The notes under the pieces: generated by a model
Seen by the model: only the letters and a program-made list of their open reading frames with translations
Told to the model about the DNA's origin: nothing
Database searches by the model: none
Source: Comamonadaceae bacterium
Lineage (GTDB): Bacteria; Pseudomonadota; Gammaproteobacteria; Burkholderiales; Burkholderiaceae_C
Assembly (NCBI GenBank): GCA_947466165.1
Contig: CANIDW010000019.1
Coordinates: 1-12,193, forward strand
Direction: 5' to 3'
Length of the DNA stretch: 12,193 nt
Part shown: positions 8,280-12,193 of the stretch, one piece after another
Position numbering within the stretch: the stretch's first letter is position 1
Layout of the letters: every line of letters starts with the position of its first letter
Program-made: the position numbers and the translations under genes

Positions 8280-9026
8280 TCACATGTACATGCCGCCGTT
8301 GACATGAATTTCCTGTCCGGTGATGTAGCCGGCATCAGGACTTGCTATGAAAGCGACCGCATGCGCGATGTCTTGCGGCTTGCCCAGGTGTCCCAGCGGA
8401 ATCTGACCGAGCAATGCTTTTTGCTGCTCTTCGGGCAAACCGGCGGTCATGTCGGTTTCAATGAAACCCGGGGCAATGCAGTTGACGGTGATGCCTCGCG
8501 AGCCCAACTCACGGGCCAGCGCACGCGTCATGCCGGCCACGCCAGCCTTGGCGGCAGCGTAATTGGCCTGCCCGGGGTTACCGGATGCACCCACCACCGA
8601 AGTGATGTTGATGATACGGCCGTAGCGTTGTTTCATCATCGTGCGCATGACGCCGCGGCTCATGCGAAACACCGCTTTGAGGTTGGTGTCGAGCACCGCA
8701 TCCCAGTCTTCGTCTTTTAATCGCATGGCCAGCATGTCGCGGGTAATACCCGCGTTATTGACCAGAACCTGAATGCCGCCGTGTTCTTTGACCAGGCTGT
8801 CGATCAGCGCTTCAATGCCGGCCGCATCGGTCACGTTGAGGTTTTTGCCGGCGCAGCCCGGGTAGGCGGCGAGCGTGTTTGAAATATGGGCAGCCCCCTC
8901 ATCTGTGGTGGCCGTGCCGATCAGCTTCATGCCCCGGCGGGCAAGTTCGAGTGCAATGGCTGCGCCAATGCCGCGCGAAGCCCCTGTCACCAGCGCCAGC
9001 TGGCCTTTAATTTGGATGTCCGTCAT
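8280..9026 (-). CDS. fabG: 3-oxoacyl-[ACP] reductase
   Basis: FabG is the NADPH-dependent short-chain dehydrogenase that reduces 3-oxoacyl-ACP to 3-hydroxyacyl-ACP. The 248-residue product has the nucleotide-binding GASRGIG at residues 15-21 and NNAG at 90-93. The active-site tetrad is Asn115, Ser143, Tyr156 and Lys160 (TSVVG then YAAAK). The family end YITGQEIHVNGGMYM is present. Its ATG overlaps the fabD stop by four bases (ATGA), so translation is coupled. A 119-base gap to acpP follows. Confidence 0.98.
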   Translation of the reverse strand: MTDIQIKGQLALVTGASRGIGAAIALELARRGMKLIGTATTDEGAAHISNTLAAYPGCAGKNLNVTDAAGIEALIDSLVKEHGGIQVLVNNAGITRDMLAMRLKDEDWDAVLDTNLKAVFRMSRGVMRTMMKQRYGRIINITSVVGASGNPGQANYAAAKAGVAGMTRALARELGSRGITVNCIAPGFIETDMTAGLPEEQQKALLGQIPLGHLGKPQDIAHAVAFIASPDAGYITGQEIHVNGGMYM

Positions 9027-9982
9027 GCTTTGCTCATCAAGAGTGTTTTAACTTCGGCCAGGCTGGCAGGGTCGAACAGGGCTGCTCCCGTCAGGTCGGC
9101 GTCTATGCGCTTGACCATGCCGGCCAGCACTTTACCTGGGCCGCATTCGATCAGGGTGTGCAGACCGCGCGCTTTCATTGCCAGCACGCACTCGACCCAG
9201 CGCACAGGGCCAAAAGCTTGCCGGTACAGCGCATCGCGCAGGCGGTCCAGATCAGACTCGACAGCCACATCAATATTGTTGACCACCGGAATCTGCGGCG
9301 CAGCCAGAGTCAAGGAAGCGAGTTTTTCGCGCAATTTATCTGCAGCAGGCTTCATCAGACTCGAGTGAAAAGGCGCAGAAACTGCCAAAGGCAAAGCGCG
9401 TTTGGCGCCATTGGCTTTGAGCACTTCGCAAGCCTTGTCAACGGCGGCTTTGCTGCCGGCTATCACGGTTTGTCCCGGGTCATTGAAATTAACGGCCTCT
9501 ACCGCTTCGGCCGAACCCGGCCCGAAACTGCGCACGGCTTCTGTGCAACCTTCGATAACTTTGTCGGCCGGCATGCCGAGAATGGCCGCCATGGCACCCA
9601 CCCCCACAGGCACCGCATCTTGCATGGCTTGGGCCCGAAAGCGAACCAGTGGCGTGGCCTGACGCAATGTCAAAACACCGGCCGCCACCAGGGCCGAATA
9701 CTCACCCAATGAATGGCCGGCGACCGCAGCCGGAATGGCACCGGTCTCTGACAGCCAAACGCGGTAAGCAGTCACTGCGGCCACCAGCATCACGGGCTGG
9801 GTGTTGGTGGTCAGGGCCAGGGCTTCTTTGGGGCCTTCACGAATGAGTTGCCCCAGGTCTTCGCCCAAGGCGTCAGAAGCTTCTGCCAGAGTTTGCGCCA
9901 CCAAGGGGTGTGCACCCCAAGCGTCCAGCATGCCAACCGACTGCGAACCCTGGCCAGGAAAGATAAAAGCAAATGGCTTCAA
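9023..9982 (-). CDS. fabD: Malonyl-CoA:ACP transacylase
   Basis: FabD moves malonyl groups from CoA to AcpP. The proposed 319-residue product begins KPFAFIFPGQGSQ after its first residue. It has Gln11 in the oxyanion loop, the nucleophile Ser91 in GHSLGEYSA, the malonate-binding Arg116 in VRFRAQ and His206 in APFHSSLM. The start is TTG at 9982, because a GGAG lies eight bases upstream and the protein then begins exactly where the family does. The longer reading frame starts at another TTG (10033) and would add 17 unrelated residues. No ATG or GTG is available at this position. It lies 56 bases after fabH and overlaps fabG by four bases. Confidence 0.96.
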   Translation of the reverse strand: MKPFAFIFPGQGSQSVGMLDAWGAHPLVAQTLAEASDALGEDLGQLIREGPKEALALTTNTQPVMLVAAVTAYRVWLSETGAIPAAVAGHSLGEYSALVAAGVLTLRQATPLVRFRAQAMQDAVPVGVGAMAAILGMPADKVIEGCTEAVRSFGPGSAEAVEAVNFNDPGQTVIAGSKAAVDKACEVLKANGAKRALPLAVSAPFHSSLMKPAADKLREKLASLTLAAPQIPVVNNIDVAVESDLDRLRDALYRQAFGPVRWVECVLAMKARGLHTLIECGPGKVLAGMVKRIDADLTGAALFDPASLAEVKTLLMSKA

Positions 9983-10038
9983 AAACGAGACTCCGTTAAA
10001 CAAGCGTTGAGGTAATCGAAGTGAGCGCCGCAACCCGC

Positions 10039-11016
10039 TCAGTAGTCGAGCAGCACAGCGCCCCAGGTGAAGCCGCCGCCCACGCCTTCGAGCATGAGGG
10101 TGTCGCCTTTTTTGATTTTGCCGCTGCGCACGGCCACATCCAACGCCAGCGGAATTGACGCGGCTGAGGTGTTGCCATGCTGGTCTACCGTCACCACCAC
10201 TTTGTCCATGGACAGCTTGAGCTTTTTGGCGGTGCTTTGCATGATGCGGATGTTGGCCTGGTGCGGAATCAGCCAGTCGATGTCGGCCTCGGTTTTGCCG
10301 GCCTTAGCCAGCACCGCACGGGCGGCGTCTTCGAGCACGCCAACGGCCAGCTTGAAAACAGCTTGACCGTCCATGGTCAGCAGCGGGCTGCCCGACACCT
10401 TGCCGCCCGAGACATGCCCGGGAACGCACAAAATATCGACATGTTTGCCATCGGCATGCAGGTCTGTGGCCCAAATACCGGGCTCATCCGAGGCCTCCAG
10501 CACCACAGCGCCGGCACCGTCGCCAAACAAGACGCAAGTGGTGCGGTCTGAAAAGTCCAGAATGCGCGAGAAAACTTCGGCACCCACCACCAAGGCCCGT
10601 TTGGCGCTGCCCGTCTTAATCAGGGAATCAGCCAAAGTCAGGGCATACACAAAGCCGCTGCAAACCGCCTGCACGTCAAAAGCCGGGCAACCGGCCACAC
10701 CCAGCTTGTTTTGCAAGATGCAGGCCGATGACGGAAACACCATGTCCGGGGTCGACGTCGCCACAATGATCAGGTCTATGTCTGCGGCCTGGCAGCCGGC
10801 CGCCTCGATGGCCTTGCGGCAGGCGTGCAGCGCCAGGTCACTGACGCCAACATCGGTCTCGGCAAAATGCCGCGCCCGTATGCCGGTGCGCTCAACGATC
10901 CAGTCGTCGGAGGTCTCAACGCCTTTGGCAGCCAGTTCGGCGACCAGTTCGGCATTGCTCAGACGGCGCGGCGGCAGGTAGCTGCCCGTGCCAGTGATGC
11001 GGGAAAAACGACTCAT
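10039..11016 (-). CDS. fabH: 3-oxoacyl-[ACP] synthase III
   Basis: FabH starts fatty-acid chains by condensing acetyl-CoA with malonyl-ACP. The 325-residue product has the catalytic triad Cys119 (QAVCSGF), His252 (IPHQANIRI) and Asn282 ([10 protein letters not shown]). The C-terminal [13 protein letters not shown] motif is also present. The ATG at 11016 is 29 bases after the plsX stop, with only a weak GAG ribosome site. The plsX-fabH-fabD-fabG-acpP-fabF order matches the common proteobacterial fab cluster. Confidence 0.98.
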   Translation of the reverse strand: MSRFSRITGTGSYLPPRRLSNAELVAELAAKGVETSDDWIVERTGIRARHFAETDVGVSDLALHACRKAIEAAGCQAADIDLIIVATSTPDMVFPSSACILQNKLGVAGCPAFDVQAVCSGFVYALTLADSLIKTGSAKRALVVGAEVFSRILDFSDRTTCVLFGDGAGAVVLEASDEPGIWATDLHADGKHVDILCVPGHVSGGKVSGSPLLTMDGQAVFKLAVGVLEDAARAVLAKAGKTEADIDWLIPHQANIRIMQSTAKKLKLSMDKVVVTVDQHGNTSAASIPLALDVAVRSGKIKKGDTLMLEGVGGGFTWGAVLLDY

Positions 11017-11045
11017 TCAGGGCTCACATGAGGGACGAAAGATCG

Positions 11046-12158
11046 TCAATGGACAGGGGCCTGCGGCAAAGTAGAAAACTCCTCTGAATCTGCCACCGAA
11101 GCGGCTTCGCTCAGGGAAACAGCAGCCACATGGGCCAGCAGCGGTGCCGCGTGGGCAATGCGTTCCTTCACTTTGCCCAGCAGGTTGTTAGCGGCTGCAT
11201 CATAAGCGCGATTGAGTGCGCGCTCAAAGGCAAAAGCATCTGCCGAACCGTGACTTTTAAATACCAGGCCACGCAAGCCCAACAGCGCAGCGCCGTTGTA
11301 GCGACGGTGGTCAACACGCTTTTTAAACGCAGATAGAACCGGATAAGACATAAAAGCAGCAATTTTCGTGAAGATATTGCGAGAAAACTCAGCCTTCATG
11401 AAGCCGCCTATCATGGCCGCCAGGCCTTCGCTGGCTTTGAGCGCAACATTGCCCACAAAGCCGTCGCAAACCACGATGTCCGTGGTTCCTTTGAAAATAT
11501 CATTGCCCTCGACATTGCCAAAAAAGTTTAAATCGCCACTTTTAGAGGCAGTTCGCAGCAATTCACCTGCTTTTTTAATGACTTCGCTTCCTTTAATGAC
11601 TTCCTCGCCAATGTTCAAGAGTCCTACGCTAGGCGCGGGCACATTGGAAATGGCGGCCACCAGGGCAGAGCCCATGACGGCGAACTGCAGCAAATGGTGC
11701 TCACTGCAGTCGACGTTGGCCCCCAGGTCCAATACGGTGGTGGCGCCGCCTTTGGCGTTGGGCAGCTGGGTGGCGATGGCCGGGCGGTCAATGCCATCGA
11801 CCGTTTTAAGCACATAACGCGAAATAGCCATGAGGGCGCCGGTGTTACCGGCTGACACAGCGACGTCGGCCGCACCATCCTTGACCTGCTGAACGGACAC
11901 CCGCATGGAAGAGTCTTTTTTGCGCCGCAGGGCGACCTCGAGCGGGTCATCCATGGTCACCACTTCCGAGGCTGGAACAATCTGGCAACGCGGATGCGAC
12001 TGCAACTGGGCAAAGAGGGGGTGGGCCGACAGGCTGGCGGGCAGACCTGTTAGAAGAATGCCGGCATCGGTGTGCGTGCTCAAAAAAGCCAGGCTGGCCG
12101 GCACGGTCACCGAGGGGCCGAAGTCCCCGCCCATGGCGTCAACGGCAATCCTGATCAT
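11046..12158 (-). CDS. plsX: Phosphate acyltransferase PlsX
   Basis: PlsX converts acyl-ACP to acyl-phosphate, the donor for PlsY in phospholipid synthesis, and is a peripheral membrane enzyme. The 370-residue product opens with [14 protein letters not shown] (family signature, residues 2-15) and has SAGNTGALM at 102-110. It also has the LDLGANVDC and [13 protein letters not shown] blocks. It is somewhat longer than the usual 330-350 residues because of an Ala/Ser/Glu-rich C-terminal tail of about 25 residues. The ATG at 12158 is the only start, as an in-frame TAA lies ten codons upstream. There is no Shine-Dalgarno sequence; a perfect inverted repeat lies just upstream instead. Family context predicts rpmF immediately upstream, outside the window. 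Confidence 0.97.
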   Translation of the reverse strand: MIRIAVDAMGGDFGPSVTVPASLAFLSTHTDAGILLTGLPASLSAHPLFAQLQSHPRCQIVPASEVVTMDDPLEVALRRKKDSSMRVSVQQVKDGAADVAVSAGNTGALMAISRYVLKTVDGIDRPAIATQLPNAKGGATTVLDLGANVDCSEHHLLQFAVMGSALVAAISNVPAPSVGLLNIGEEVIKGSEVIKKAGELLRTASKSGDLNFFGNVEGNDIFKGTTDIVVCDGFVGNVALKASEGLAAMIGGFMKAEFSRNIFTKIAAFMSYPVLSAFKKRVDHRRYNGAALLGLRGLVFKSHGSADAFAFERALNRAYDAAANNLLGKVKERIAHAAPLLAHVAAVSLSEAASVADSEEFSTLPQAPVH

Positions 12159-12162
12159 GGGG

Positions 12163-12177
12163 TGACAGCAACTGTCA
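12163..12177. promoter_or_regulatory. Perfect inverted repeat just before plsX
   Basis: TGACAG-CAA-CTGTCA (six-base arms, three-base spacer) ends four bases before the plsX ATG. It could be a protein-binding operator, or an mRNA hairpin next to the start codon in place of a ribosome site. On the minus strand it is preceded, not followed, by T residues, so it is not a terminator for leftward transcription. Confidence 0.35.
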
Positions 12178-12193
12178 AAAAGAGCTTAAGCAA

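Noticed and set aside
12186..12193. Possible last codons of rpmF (GCT TAA on the minus strand)
   Set aside because: Only one or two codons would be visible, too few to identify a protein, although rpmF is expected there.

Overview
The window is a colinear block of housekeeping genes, all read on the minus strand. In order of transcription they are plsX, fabH, fabD, fabG, acpP, fabF, a small YgfX/CptA-like membrane protein, a DegP/DegQ/MucD-type periplasmic protease, lepA, lepB, rnc and a 3'-truncated era. This order, the moderately high GC content and the protein sequences point to a betaproteobacterium of the order Burkholderiales, most likely Comamonadaceae (Polaromonas/Rhodoferax-like). 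The assignment rests on family knowledge; no database search was possible.

Layout. Positions 12158-6609 hold the fatty-acid/phospholipid start cluster. PlsX makes acyl-phosphate. FabD loads malonate onto the acyl carrier protein AcpP. FabH starts chains, FabG reduces the 3-keto group and FabF elongates. Spacing is tight, with a 4-base fabD/fabG overlap. The exceptions are a 119-base gap before acpP and a 67-base acpP-fabF gap that contains a strong intrinsic terminator. Positions 6595-4530 hold the YgfX-like gene and the protease. In many relatives the sigma-E genes rpoE-rseA-rseB lie between these two; here there are only 131 bases. Positions 4529-4003 are an AT-rich spacer of about 0.5 kb. 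It holds the protease terminator, two exact tandem DnaA boxes with weaker neighbours, an extended -10 promoter candidate and a perfect 11-bp terminator hairpin 64 bases ahead of lepA. Positions 4002-1 hold the translation/secretion/RNA-processing group lepA (EF4), lepB (signal peptidase I), rnc (RNase III) and era (ribosome-assembly GTPase). lepA and lepB share a base (TAATG) and the other spacings are short.

The coding content is ordinary. The points of interest are the missing sigma-E genes, the lepA leader spacer (DnaA boxes, possible small RNA or attenuator), the acpP-fabF terminator, and two perfect palindromes upstream of acpP and plsX. No mobile element, CRISPR array, tRNA or rRNA was seen.
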